A stretch of DNA of 64,000 bases from Megalopta genalis (Eukaryota > Arthropoda > Insecta > Hymenoptera > Halictidae): positions 42,565-106,564 of the forward strand of contig NW_027477025.1 of NCBI RefSeq assembly GCF_051020955.1. Reading direction: 5' to 3'. Each line of letters opens with the position of its first letter. Position 1 is the first letter of the stretch. Of the stretch, positions 26,901 through 40,700 are shown in pieces. The translations under genes and the position numbers were made by a program. The notes below the pieces were generated by a model. That model was not told the DNA's origin, made no database searches, and was given only the letters and a program-made list of their open reading frames with translations.

Positions 26901-29755
26901 ATATAGCTTCAAATTCATGCGAAACAAACGAGTTAGCTTCACAGTCATTCGAAACACATGATTTAGCTTCAAATCAATGCGAAGTAGAAGGTTTAGCTTC
27001 AAATCAATGCGATACAAATGATTTACCTTCAAATACTTGCGATATAAATGATTTAGCTTTAACTGGAAGCGAAACAAGCCAGTTAGCTTCTAATCCATGC
27101 GAAACAAACGAGTTAGCTTCACATTAATTCGAAACACATGATTTAGCCTCAAATCAATGCGAGGTAGAAGATTTAGCTTCAAATCCATGCGAAACAAATG
27201 ATTTTGCTTCAAATACTTGCGATATAAACGATATATCTTCAAATGCATGAGAAACAAACGAGCTAGCTTCACAGTCATTCGAAACACACCGTTTAGCTTC
27301 AAATCAATGCGAAGTAGAAGGTTTAGCTTCAAATCCATGCGAAACAAATGATTTAGCTCCAAGTACTTGCGATATAAATGATTTAGCTTCAACTGGAAGC
27401 GAGACAAACGAGTTAGCTTCACATTCATGCGAAAACACATGATTTATATTCAAAGCAACGCGAAGTAGAAGGATTAGCTTCAAATCCATGCGAAACAAAT
27501 GGTTTAGCTTCAAGTACTAGCGATATAAATGATTTAGCTTTAACTGGAAGCGATACAAGCGAGTTAGCTTCACATTCATTCGAAAACACATGATTTAGCT
27601 TCAAATCAATGCGAGGTAAAAGCGAAACAAATGATTTTGCTTCAAATACTTGCGATATAAATGATTTAGATTCAACTGCCTGCGAAACAAACAAGTTAGA
27701 TTCAAATCCATGCGAAAAAAGAGATTTAGATTTAAAATCAATGCGGAGTAGAAGTTTTAGCTTCAAATCCTTGCGAAACAAATGATTTAGCTTCAAATAC
27801 TTGCGATATAAACGATATAGCTTCAAATTCATGCGAAACAAACGAGTTAGCTTCACAGTCATTCGAAACACATGATTTATCTTCAAATCAATGCGAAGTA
27901 GGAGGTTTAGCTTCAAATCCATGCGAAACAAATGATTTACCTTCAAATACTAGCGATATAAATGATTTAGCACCAACTGGAAGCGGAACATGCTAGTTAG
28001 CTTCAAATCCATGCGAAACAAATGGCTTAGCTTCAAGTACTAGCGATATAAATGACTTAGCTCCAACTGGAATCGAGACATGCGAGTTAGCTTCAAATCC
28101 AGGCGAAACAAATGATTTAGCTTCAAGTACTTGCGATATAAATGATTTAGCTTCAACTGGAAGCGAGACAAACGAGTTAGCTTCACATTCATGCGAAAAC
28201 ACATGATTTAGCTTCAAATCAATGCGAGGTAAAAGCTTTGGCTTCAAATCCATGCGAAACAAATGATTTAGCTTCAAATACTTGCGATAGAAATGATTTA
28301 GATTCAACTGCATGCGAAACGAACAACTTAGCTGCACATTAATTCGAAACACATGATTTAGCCTCAAATCAATGCGAGGTAGAAGATTTAGCTTCAAATC
28401 CATGCGACACAAATGATTTAGCTTCAAATACTTGCGATATAAATGATTTAGCTCCAACTGGAAGCGAGACATGCGAGTTAGCTTCAAATCCATGCGAAAC
28501 AAATGATTTAGCTTCAAGTACTTGCGATATAAATGATTTAGCTTCAACTGGAAGCGAGACAAACGAGTTAGCTTCACATTCATGCGAAAACACATGATTT
28601 AGCTACAAATCAATGCGACGTAAAAGCTTTGGCTTCAAATCCATGCGAAACAAATGATTTTGCTTCAAATACTTGCGATATAAATTATTTAGATTCAACT
28701 GCATGCGAAACAAACAAGTTAGATTCAAATCCATGCGAAAAAAGAGATTTAGATTTAAATCAATGCGGAGTAGAAGTTTTAGTTTCAAACTCTTGCGAAA
28801 CAAATGATTTAGTTTCAAATACTTGCGATATAAACGATATAGCTTCAAATTCATGCGAAACAAACGAGTTAGCTTCACAGTCATTCGAAACACATGATTT
28901 AGCTTCAAATCAATGCGAAGTAGAAGGTTTATCTTCAAATCCACGCGAAACAAATGATTTTGCTTCAAATACTTGGGATATAAATGATTTAGATTCAACT
29001 GCATGCGAAACAAACAAGTTAGATTCAAATCCGTGCAAAACACGAGATTTGGAATTAAATCAATGCCGAGTAGAAGTTTTAGCTTTAAATCCCTGCGAAA
29101 CAAATGATTTAGCTTCAAATACTTGCGATATAAACGATATAGCTTTAACTGGAAGCGGAACAAGCGAGTTAGCTACTAATCCATGCGAAACGAATGATTT
29201 AGCTTCAAATACTTGCGATATAAACGATATAGCTTCAAATTCATGCGAAACAAACGAGTTAGCTTCACAGTCATTCGAAACACATGATTTATCTTCAAAT
29301 CAATGCGAAGTAGAAGGTTTAGCTTCAAATCCATGCGAAACAAATGATTTAGCTTCAAATACTTGCGATAGAAATGATTTAGATTCAACTGCATGCGAAA
29401 CGAACAACTTAGCTGCACATTAATTCGAAACACATGATTTAGCCTCAAATCAATGCGAGGTAGAAGATTTAGCTTCAAATCCATGCGACACAAATGATTT
29501 AGCTTCAAATACTTGCGATATAAATGATTTAGATTCAACTGCCTGCGAAACAAACAAGTTAGATTCAAATCCATGCGAAAAAAGAGATTTAGATTTAAAA
29601 TCTATGCGGAGTAGAAGTTTTAGCTTCAAATCCTTGCGAAACAAATGATTTAGCTTCAAATACTTGCGATATAAACGATATAGCTTCAAATTCATGCGAA
29701 ACAAACGAGTTAGCTTCACAGTCATTCGAAACACATGATTTAGCTTCAAATCAAT
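20941..29755. repeat. Three tandem copies of a ~3.1-kb higher-order repeat
   Basis: Copy 1 is about 20,941-24,048, copy 2 about 24,049-27,007 and copy 3 about 27,008-29,755. Copies 1 and 2 are offset by 3,108 bp, and copies 2 and 3 by 2,959 bp for most of their length. Copy 2 lacks 150 bp (five units, equivalent to about 22,890-23,040 of copy 1) and has one extra base near 25,954, which explains the 149-bp difference. Copy 3 lacks about 334 bp near 29,345. All three share TGA in an A unit (near 21,183, 24,291 and 27,249) and a fused, out-of-register unit near 21,555, 24,663 and 27,622. Confidence 0.85.
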
Positions 29756-32700
29756 GCGAGGTAAAAGCTTTGGCTTCAAATCCATGCGAAACAAATGATT
29801 TAGCTTCAAATACTTGCGATATAAATGATTTAGATGCAACTCCATGCGAAACAAACAACTTAGATTCGCATTCATTCGAAACACATGATTTAGATTCAAA
29901 TCAATGCGAAGTAGAAAGTTTAGCTTCATATCCAAGCGAAACAAATAATTTAGCTTCAAATACTTGCGATATAAATGATTTAGATTCAACTGCATGCGAA
30001 ACAAACGAGTTAGCTTCAAATCCACGCGAAACACGTGATTTATCTTCCTTGCATTGCGCAGTAGAAGGTTTAGCTTCAAATCCATGCGACACAATTGATT
30101 TAGCTTTAAATACTTGCGATATAAACGATATATCTTCAAATGCATGCGAAAAAAACGAGTTAGCTTCACATTAATTCGAAACACATGATTTAGCTTCAAA
30201 TCAATGCGAAGTAGAAGGTTTAGCTTCAAATCCATGCGAAACAAATGATTTAGCTTCAACTGGAAGCGAGACATGCGAGTTAGCTTCTAATCCATGCGAA
30301 ACAAATGATTTACCTTCAAATACTAGCGATATGAATGATTTAGCTTCAACTGGAAGCGAAACAATCGAGTTAGATTCAAATCCACGCGAAACACATGATT
30401 TATCTTCCAAGCAATGCGAAGTAGAAGGTTTACCTTCAAATCCATGCGAAACAAGTGATTTACTTTCAAATACTTGCGATATAAATGATTTAGCTCCAAC
30501 TGGAAGCGAGACATGCGAGTTAGCTTCAAATCCATGCGAAAGAAATGATTTAGCTTCAAGTACTTGCGATATAAATGATTTAGCTTCAACTGGAAGCGAG
30601 ACAAACGAGTTAGCTTCACATTCATGCGAAAACACATGATTTAGCTACAAATCAATGCGACGTAAAAGCTTTGGCTTCAAATCCACGCGAAACAAATGAT
30701 TTAGCTTCAAATACTTGCGATATAAATGGTTTAGATTCAACTGCATGCGAAAAAAACAAGTTAGAATCAAATCCATGCGAGAAAAGAGATTTAGATTTAA
30801 ATCAATGCGGAGTAAAAGTTTTAGCTTCAAATCCTTGCGAAACAAATGATTTGCCTTCAAATACTTGCGATATAAACGATATAGATTCAAATGCATGCGA
30901 AACAAACGAGTTAGCTTCACAGTCATTCGAAACACATGATTTAGCTTCAAATCAATGCGAAGTAGAAGGTTTAGCTTCAAATCCATGCGAAACGAAAGAT
31001 TTTGCTTCAATTACTTGCGATATAAATGATTTAGCTTTAACTGGAAGCGAAACAAGCGAGTTAGCTTCTAATCCATGCGAAACAAACGAGTTAGCTTCAC
31101 ATTAATCCGAAACACATGATTTAGCCTCAAATCAATGCGAGGTAGAAGATTTAGCTTCAAATCCATGCGACACAAATGATTTAGCTTCAAAGACTTGCGA
31201 TATAAACGATATATCTTCAAATGCATGCGAAACAAACGAGTTAGCTTCACAGTCATTCGAAACACATGATTTAGCTTCAAATCAATGCGAAGTAGAAGGT
31301 TTAGCTTCAAATCCATGCGAAACAAATGATTTACCTTCAAATACTTGCGATATAAATGATTTAGATTCAACTGCATGCGAAACAAACAAGTTAGATTCAA
31401 ATCCATGCAAAACACGAGATTTATATTCAAATCAATGCCGAGTAGAAGTTTTAGCTTCAAATCCATGCGAAACAAATGATTTAGCTTCAAATACTTGCGA
31501 TAAAAAACGATATAGCTTCAAATTCATGCGAAACAAACGAGTTAGCTTCACAGTCATTCGAAACACATGATTTAGCTTCAAATCAATGCGAAGTAGAAGG
31601 TTTAGCTTCAAATCCATGCGAAACAAATGATTTACCTTCAAATACTTGCGATATAAATGATTTAGCTTTAACTGGAAGCGAAACAAGCGAGTTAGCTTCT
31701 AATCCATGCGAAACAAACGAGTTAGCTTCACATTAATTCGAAACACATGATTTAGCCTCAAATCAATGCGAGGTAGAAGATTTAGCTTCAAATCCATGCG
31801 AAACAAATGATTTTGCTTCAAATACTTGCGATATAAACGATATATCTTCAAATGCATGAGAAACAAACGAGTTAGCTTCACAGTCATTCGAAACACACGA
31901 TTTAGCTTCAAATCAATGCGAAGTAGAAGGTTTAGCTTCAAATACATGCGAAACAAATGATTTAGCTCCAAGTACTTGCGATATAAATGATATAGCTTCA
32001 ACTGGAAGCGAGACAAACGAGTTAGCTTCACATTCATGCGAAAACACATGATTTATATTCAAAGCAACGCGAAGTAGAAGGATTAGCTTCAAATCCATGC
32101 GAAACAAATGGTTTAGCTTCAAGTACTAGAGATATAAATGACTTAGCTCCAACTGGAAGCGAGGCATGCGAGTTAGCTTCAAATCCATGCGAAACAAATG
32201 ATTTAGCTTCAAATACTTGCGATATAAATGATTTAGCTTTAACTGGAAGCGATACAAGCGAGTTAGCTTCACATTCATGCGAAAACACATGCTTTAGCTT
32301 CAAATCAATGCGAGGTAAAAGCTTTGGCTTCAAATCCATGCGAAACAAATGATTTAGCTTCAAATACTTGCGATATAAATGATTTAGATGCAACTCCATG
32401 CGAAACAAACAACTTAGATTCACATTCATTCGAAACACATGATTTAGCTTCAAATCAATGCGAAGTAGAAGGTTTAGCTTCATATCCAAACGAAACAAAT
32501 AATTTAGCTTCAAATACTTGCGATATAAATGATTTAGATTCAACTGCATGCGAAACAAACGAGTTAGCTTCAAATCCACGCGAAACACGTGATTTATCCT
32601 CCTTGCATTGCGCAGTAGAAGGTTTAGCTTCAAATCCATGCGACACTAATGATTTAGCTTTAAATACTTGCGATATACACGATATATCTTCAAATGCATG

Positions 32701-32925
32701 CGAAAAAAACGAGTTAGCTTCACAGTCATTCGAAACACATGATTTAGCTTCAAATCAATGCGAAGTAGAAGGTTTAGCTTCAAATCCATGCGAAACGAAT
32801 GATTTTGCTTCAATTACTTGCGATATAAATGATTTAGCTTTAACTGGAAGCGAAACAAGCGAGGTAGCTTCTAATCCATGCGAAACAAACGAGTTAGCTT
32901 CACATTAATTCGAAACACATGATTT
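29756..32925. repeat. Mosaic segment; left part of a 7,304-bp super-period
   Basis: About 29,760-30,270 matches 48,390-48,900 at 18,630 bp. About 30,340-32,925 matches 37,644-40,228 at 7,304 bp, falling to 7,303 after a 1-bp loss near 39,751 (GATTTAGTTCAAATC). The segment includes the SSLHCAVEGL Q variant near 30,050 and 32,600 and the out-of-frame 31-bp unit near 31,500. No non-repeat sequence is present. Confidence 0.75.
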
Positions 32926-35900
32926 AGCTTCAAATCCATGCGAAGTAGAAGATTTAACTTCAAATCCATGCGAAACAAATGATTTAACTTCAAATACTTG
33001 CGATATAAATGATTTAGCTTCAACTGGAAGTGAAACAAGCGAGTTAGCTTCTAATCCATGCGAAACAAATGATTTACCTTCAAATACTTGCGATATAAAT
33101 GATTTAGCTTTAACTGGAAGCGAAACAAGCGAGTTAGCTTCTAATCCATGCGAAACAAACGAGTTAGCTTCACATTAATTCGAAACACATGATTTAGCCT
33201 CAAATCAATGCGAGGTAGAAGATTTAGCTTCAAATCCATGCGAAACAAATGATTTTGCTTCAAATACTTGCGATATAAACGATATATCTTCAAATGCATG
33301 AGAAACAAACGAGTTAGCTTCACAGTCATTCGAAACACACCGTTTAGCTTCAAATCAATGCGAAGTAGAAGGTTTAGCTTCAAATCCATGCGAAACAAAT
33401 GATTTAGCTCCAAGTACTTGCGATATAAATGATTTAGATTCAACTGCCTGCGAAACAAACAAGTTAGATTCAAATCCATGCGAAAAAAGAGATTTAGATT
33501 TAAAATCAATGCGGAGTAGAAGTTTTAGCTTCAAATCCTTGCGAAACAAATGATTTAGCTTCAAATACTTGCGATATAAACGATATAGCTTCAAATTCAT
33601 GCGAAACAAACGAGTTAGCTTCACAGTCATTCGAAACACATGATTTATCTTCAAATCAATGCGAAGTAGAAGGTTTAGCTTCAAATCCATGCGAAACAAA
33701 TGATTTACCTTCAAATACTAGCGATATAAATGATTTAGCACCAACTGGAAGCGGAACATGCTAGTTAGCTTCAAATCCATGCGAAACAAATGGCTTAGCT
33801 TCAAGTACTAGCGATATAAATGACTTAGCTCCAACTGGAATCGAGACATGCGAGTTAGCTTCAAATCCAGGCGAAACAAATGATTTAGCTTCAAGTACTT
33901 GCGATATAAATGATTTAGCTTCAACTGGAAGCGAGACAAACGAGTTAGCTTCACATTCATGCGAAAACACATGATTTAGCTTCAAATCAATGCGAGGTAA
34001 AAGCTTTGGCTTCAAATCCATGCGAAACAAATGATTTAGCTTCAAATACTTGCGATAGAAATGATTTAGATTCAACTGCATGCGAAACGAACAACTTAGC
34101 TGCACATTAATTCGAAACACATGATTTAGCCTCAAATCAATGCGAGGTAGAAGATTTAGCTTCAAATCCATGCGACACAAATGATTTAGCTTCAAATACT
34201 TGCGATATAAATGATTTAGCTCCAACTGGAAGCGAGACATGCGAGTTAGCTTCAAATCCATGCGAAACAAATGATTTAGCTTCAAGTACTTGCGATATAA
34301 ATGATTTAGCTTCAACTGGAAGCGAGACAAACGAGTTAGCTTCACATTCATGCGAAAACACATGATTTAGCTACAAATCAATGCGACGTAAAAGCTTTGG
34401 CTTCAAATCCATGCGAAACAAATGATTTTGCTTCAAATACTTGCGATATAAATTATTTAGATTCAACTGCATGCGAAACAAACAAGTTAGATTCAAATCC
34501 ATGCGAAAAAAGAGATTTAGATTAAAATCAATGCGGAGTAGAAGTTTTAGTTTCAAACTCTTGCGAAACAAATGATTTTCTTTCAAATACTTGCGATATA
34601 AACGATATAGCTTCAAATTCATGCGAAACAAACGAGTTAGCTTCACAGTCATTCGAAACACATGATTTAGCTTCAAATCAATGCGAAGTAGAAGGTTTAT
34701 CTTCAAATCCACGCGAAACAAATGATTTTGCTTCAAATACTTGGGATATAAATGATTTAGAATCAACTGCATGCGAAACAAACAAGTTAGATTCAAATCC
34801 GTGCAAAACACGAGATTTGGAATTAAATCAATGCCGAGTAGAAGTTTTAGCTTTAAATCCCTGCGAAACAAATGATTTAGCTTCAAATACTTGCGATAAA
34901 AAACGATATAGCTTCAAATTCATGCGAAACAAACGAGTTAGCTTCACAGTCATTCGAAACACATGATTAAGCTTCAAATCAATGCGAAGTAGAAGGTTTA
35001 GCTTCAAATCCATGCGAAACAAATGATTTACCTTCAAATACTAGCGATATAAATGATTTAGCACCAACTGGAAGCGGAACATGCTAGTTAGCTTCAAATC
35101 CATGCGAAACAAATGGCTTAGCTTCAAGTACTAGCGATATAAATGACTTAGCTCCAACTGGAATCGAGACATGCGAGTTAGCTTCAAATCCAGGCGAAAC
35201 AAATGATTTAGCTTCAAGTACTTGCGATATAAATGATTTAGCTTCAACTGGAAGCGAGACAAACGAGTTAGCTTCACATTCATGCGAAAACACATGATTT
35301 AGCTTCAAATCAATGCGAGGTAAAAGCTTTGGCTTCAAATCCATGCGAAACAAATGATTTAGCTTCAAATACTTGCGATAGAAATGATTTAGAATCAACT
35401 GCATGCGAAACGAACAACTTAGCTGCACATTAATTCGAAACACATGATTTAGCCTCAAATCAATGCGAGGTAGAAGATTTAGCTTCAAATCCATGCGACA
35501 CAAATGATTTAGCTTCAAATACTTGCGATATAAATGATTTAGCTCCAACTGGAAGCGAGACATGCGAGTTAGCTTCAAATCCATGCGAAACAAATGATTT
35601 AGCTTCAAGTACTTGCGATATAAATGATTTAGCTTCAACTGGAAGCGAGACAAACGAGTTAGCTTCACATTCATGCGAAAACACATGATTTAGCTACAAA
35701 TCAATGCGACGTAAAAGCTTTGGCTTCAAATCCATGCGAAACAAATGATTTTGCTTCAAATACTTGCGATATAAATTATTTAGATTCAACTGCATGCGAA
35801 ACAAACAAGTTAGATTCAAATCCATGCGAAAAAAGAGATTTAGATTTAAATCAATGCGGAGTAGAAGTTTTAGTTTCAAACTCTTGCGAAACAAATGATT

Positions 35901-37643
35901 TACTTTCAAATACTTGCGATATAAACGATATAGCTTCAAATTCATGCGAAACAAACGAGTTAGCTTCACAGTCATTCGAAACACATGATTTAGCTTCAAA
36001 TCAATGCGAAGTAGAAGGTTTATCTTCAAATCCACGCGAAACAAATGATTTTGCTTCAAATACTTGGGATATAAATGATTTAGAATCAACTGCATGCGAA
36101 ACAAACAAGTTAGATTCAAATCCGTGCAAAACACGAGATTTGGAATTAAATCAATGCCGAGTAGAAGTTTTAGCTTTAAATCCCTGCGAAACAAATGATT
36201 TAGCTTCAAATACTTGCGATAAAAAACGATATAGCTTCAAATTCATGCGAAACAAACGAGTTAGCTTCACAGTCATTCGAAACACATGATTTAGCTTCAA
36301 ATCAATGCGAAGTAGAAGGTTTAGCTTCAAATCCATGCGAAACAAATGATTTACCTTCAAATACTAGCGATATAAATGATTTAGCACCAACTGGAAGCGG
36401 AACATGCTAGTTAGCTTCAAATCCATGCGAAACAAATGGCTTAGCTTCAAGTACTAGCGATATAAATGACTTAGCTCCAACTGGAATCGAGACATGCGAG
36501 TTAGCTTCAAATCCAGGCGAAACAAATGATTTAGCTTCAAGTACTTGCGATATAAATGATTTAGCTTCAACTGGAAGCGAGACAAACGAGTTAGCTTCAC
36601 ATTCATGCGAAAACACATGATTTAGCTTCAAATCAATGCGAGGTAAAAGCTTTGGCTTCAAATCCATGCGAAACAAATGATTTAGCTTCAAATACTTGCG
36701 ATAGAAATGATTTAGAATCAACTGCATGCGAAACGAACAACTTAGCTGCACATTAATTCGAAACACATGATTTAGCCTCAAATCAATGCGAGGTAGAAGA
36801 TTTAGCTTCAAATCCATGCGACACAAATGATTTAGCTTCAAATACTTGCGATATAAATGATTTAGATTCAACTGCCTGCGAAACAAACAAGTTAGATTCA
36901 AATCCATGCGAAAAAAGAGATTTAGATTTAAAATCTATGCGGAGTAGAAGTTTTAGCTTCAAATCCTTGCGAAACAAATGATTTAGCTTCAAATACTTGC
37001 GATATAAACGATATAGCTTCAAATTCATGCGAAACAAACGAGTTAGCTTCACAGTCATTCGAAACACATGATTTAGCTTCAAATCAATGCGAAGTAGAAG
37101 GTTTAGCTTCAAATCAATGCGATACAAATGATTTACCTTCAAATACTTGCGATATAAATGATTTAGCTTTAACTGGAAGCGAAACAAGCGAGTTAGCTTC
37201 TAATCCATGCGAAACAAACGAGTTAGCTTCACATTAATTCGAAACACATGATTTAGCCTCAAATCAATGCGAGGTAGAAGATTTAGCTTCAAATCCATGC
37301 GAAACAAATGATTTTGCTTCAAATACTTGCGATATAAACGATATATCTTCAAATGCATGAGAAACAAACGAGTTAGCTTCACAGTCATTCGAAACACACG
37401 ATTTAGCTTCAAATCAATGCGAAGTAGAAGGTTTAGCTTCAAATCCATGCGAAACAAATGATTTAGCTCCAAGTACTTGCGATATAAATGATTTAGCTTC
37501 AACTGGAAGCGAGACAAACGAGTTAGCTTCACATTCATGCGAAAACGCATGATTTATATTCAAAGCAACGCGAAGTAGAAGGATTAGCTTCAAATCCATG
37601 CGAAACAAATGATTTAGCTTCAAATACTTGCGATATAAATGAT
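32925..37643. repeat. Deletion derivative of the 3.1-kb repeat with a 1,323-bp sub-array
   Basis: 32,925-33,440 matches 20,807-21,322 at 12,118 bp, so this block starts like the 3.1-kb repeat. It then jumps near 33,435 to a later part of it. Within the block, about 33,590-34,912, 34,913-36,235 and 36,236-36,860 repeat at 1,323 bp (two full copies and a partial third). From about 36,780 to 37,540 the block again follows the 3.1-kb repeat (partner near 23,714-24,480). Confidence 0.78.
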
Positions 37644-37764
37644 TTAGCTTCAATTGGAAGCGAAACAATCGAGTTAGATTCAAATCCACGCGAAACACAT
37701 GATTTATCTTCCAAGCAATGCGAAGTAGAAGGTTTACCTTCAAATCCATGCGAAACAAGTGATT

Positions 37765-40700
37765 TACTTTCAAATACTTGCGATATAAATGATTTAGCTC
37801 CAACTGGAAGCGAGACATGCGAGTTAGCTTCAAATCCATGCGAAAGAAATGATTTAGCTTCAAGTACTTGCGATATAAATGATTTAGCTTCAACTGGAAG
37901 CGAGACAAACGAGTTAGCTTCACATTCATGCGAAAACACATGATTTAGCTACAAATCGATGCGACGTAAAAGCTTTGGCTTCAAATCCACGCGAAACAAA
38001 TGATTTAGCTTCAAATACTTGCGATATAAATGGTTTAGATTCAACTGCATGCGAAAAAAACAAGTTAGAATCAAATCCATGCGAGAAAAGAGATTTAGAT
38101 TTAAATCAATGCGGAGTAAAAGTTTTAGCTTCAAATCCTTGCGAAACAAATGATTTGCCTTCAAATACTTGCGATATAAACGATATAGATTCAAATGCAT
38201 GCGAAACAAACGAGTTAGCTTCACAGTCATTCGAAACACATGATTTAGCTTCAAATCAATGCGAAGTAGAAGGTTTAGCTTCAAATCCATGCGAAACGAA
38301 AGATTTTGCTTCAATTACTTGCGATATAAATGATTTAGCTTTAACTGGAAGCGAAACAAGCGAGTTAGCTTCTAATCCATGCGAAACAAACGAGTTAGCT
38401 TCACATTAATCCGAAACACATGATTTAGCCTCAAATCAATGCGAGGTAGAAGATTTAGCTTCAAATCCATGCGACACAAATGATTTAGCTTCAAAGACTT
38501 GCGATATAAACGATATATCTTCAAATGCATGCGAAACAAACGAGTTAGCTTCACAGTCATTCGAAACACATGATTTAGCTTCAAATCAATGCGAAGTAGA
38601 AGGTTTAGCTTCAAATCCATGCGAAACAAATGATTTACCTTCAAATACTTGCGATATAAATGATTTAGATTCAACTGCATGCGAAACAAACAAGTTAGAT
38701 TCAAATCCATGCAAAACACGAGATTTATATTCAAATCAATGCCGAGTAGAAGTTTTAGCTTCAAATCCATGCGAAACAAATGATTTAGCTTCAAATACTT
38801 GCGATAAAAAACGATATAGCTTCAAATTCATGCGAAACAAACGAGTTAGCTTCACAGTCATTCGAAACACATGATTTAGCTTCAAATCAATGCGAAGTAG
38901 AAGGTTTAGCTTCAAATCCATGCGAAACAAATGATTTACCTTCAAATACTTGCGATATAAATGATTTAGCTTTAACTGGAAGCGAAACAAGCGAGTTAGC
39001 TTCTAATCCATGCGAAACAAACGAGTTAGCTTCACATTAATTCGAAACACATGATTTAGCCTCAAATCAATGCGAGGTAGAAGATTTAGCTTCAAATCCA
39101 TGCGAAACAAATGATTTTGCTTCAAATACTTGCGATATAAACGATATATCTTCAAATGCATGAGAAACAAACGAGTTAGCTTCACAGTCATTCGAAACAC
39201 ACGATTTAGCTTCAAATCAATGCGAAGTAGAAGGTTTAGCTTCAAATCCATGCGAAACAAATGATTTAGCTCCAAGTACTTGCGATATAAATGATATAGC
39301 TTCAACTGGAAGCGAGACAAACGAGTTAGCTTCACATTCATGCGAAAACACATGATTTATATTCAAAGCAACGCGAAGTAGAAGGATTAGCTTCAAATCC
39401 ATGCGAAACAAATGGTTTAGCTTCAAGTACTAGCGATATAAATGACTTAGCTCCAACTGGAAGCGAGACATGCGAGTTAGCTTCAAATCCATGCGAAACA
39501 AATGATTTAGCTTCAAATACTTGCGATATAAATGATTTAGCTTTAACTGGAAGCGATACAAGCGAGTTAGCTTCACATTCATGCGAAAACACATGCTTTA
39601 GCTTCAAATCAATGCGAGGTAAAAGCTTTGGCTTCAAATCCATGCGAAACAAATGATTTAGCTTCAAATACTTGCGATATAAATGATTTAGATGCAACTC
39701 CATGCGAAACAAACAACTTAGATTCACATTCATTCGAAACACATGATTTAGTTCAAATCAATGCGAAGTAGAAGGTTTAGCTTCATATCCAAACGAAACA
39801 AATAATTTAGCTTCAAATACTTGCGATATAAATGATTTAGATTCAACTGCATGCGAAACAAACGAGTTAGCTTCAAATCCACGCGAAACACGTGATTTAT
39901 CCTCCTTGCATTGCGCAGTAGAAGGTTTAGCTTCAAATCCATGCGACACTAATGATTTAGCTTTAAATACTTGCGATATACACGATATATCTTCAAATGC
40001 ATGCGAAAAAAACGAGTTAGCTTCACAGTCATTCGAAACACATGATTTAGCTTCAAATCAATGCGAAGTAGAAGGTTTAGCTTCAAATCCATGCGAAACG
40101 AATGATTTTGCTTCAATTACTTGCGATATAAATGATTTAGCTTTAACTGGAAGCGAAACAAGCGAGGTAGCTTCTAATCCATGCGAAACAAACGAGTTAG
40201 CTTCACATTAATCCGAAACACATGATTTAGCCTCAAATCAATGCGAGGTAGAAGATTTAGCTTCAAATCCATGCGACACAAATGATTTAGCTTCAAAGAC
40301 TTGCGATATAAACGATATATCTTCAAATGCATGCGAAACAAACGAGTTAGCTTCACAGTCATTCGAAACACATGATTTAGCTTCAAATCAATGCGAAGTA
40401 GAAGGTTTAGCTTCAAATCCATGCGAAACAAATGATTTACCTTCAAATACTTGCGATATAAATGATTTAGATTCAACTGCATGCGAAACAAACAAGTTAG
40501 ATTCAAATCCATGCAAAACACGAGATTTATATTCAAATCAATGCCGAGTAGAAGTTTTAGCTTCAAATCCATGCGAAACAAATGATTTAGCTCCAAGTAC
40601 TTGCGATATAAATGATTTAGCTTCAACTGGAAGCGAGGCAAACGAGTTAGCTTCACATTCATGCGAAAACACATGATTTATATTCAAAGCAACGCGAAGT

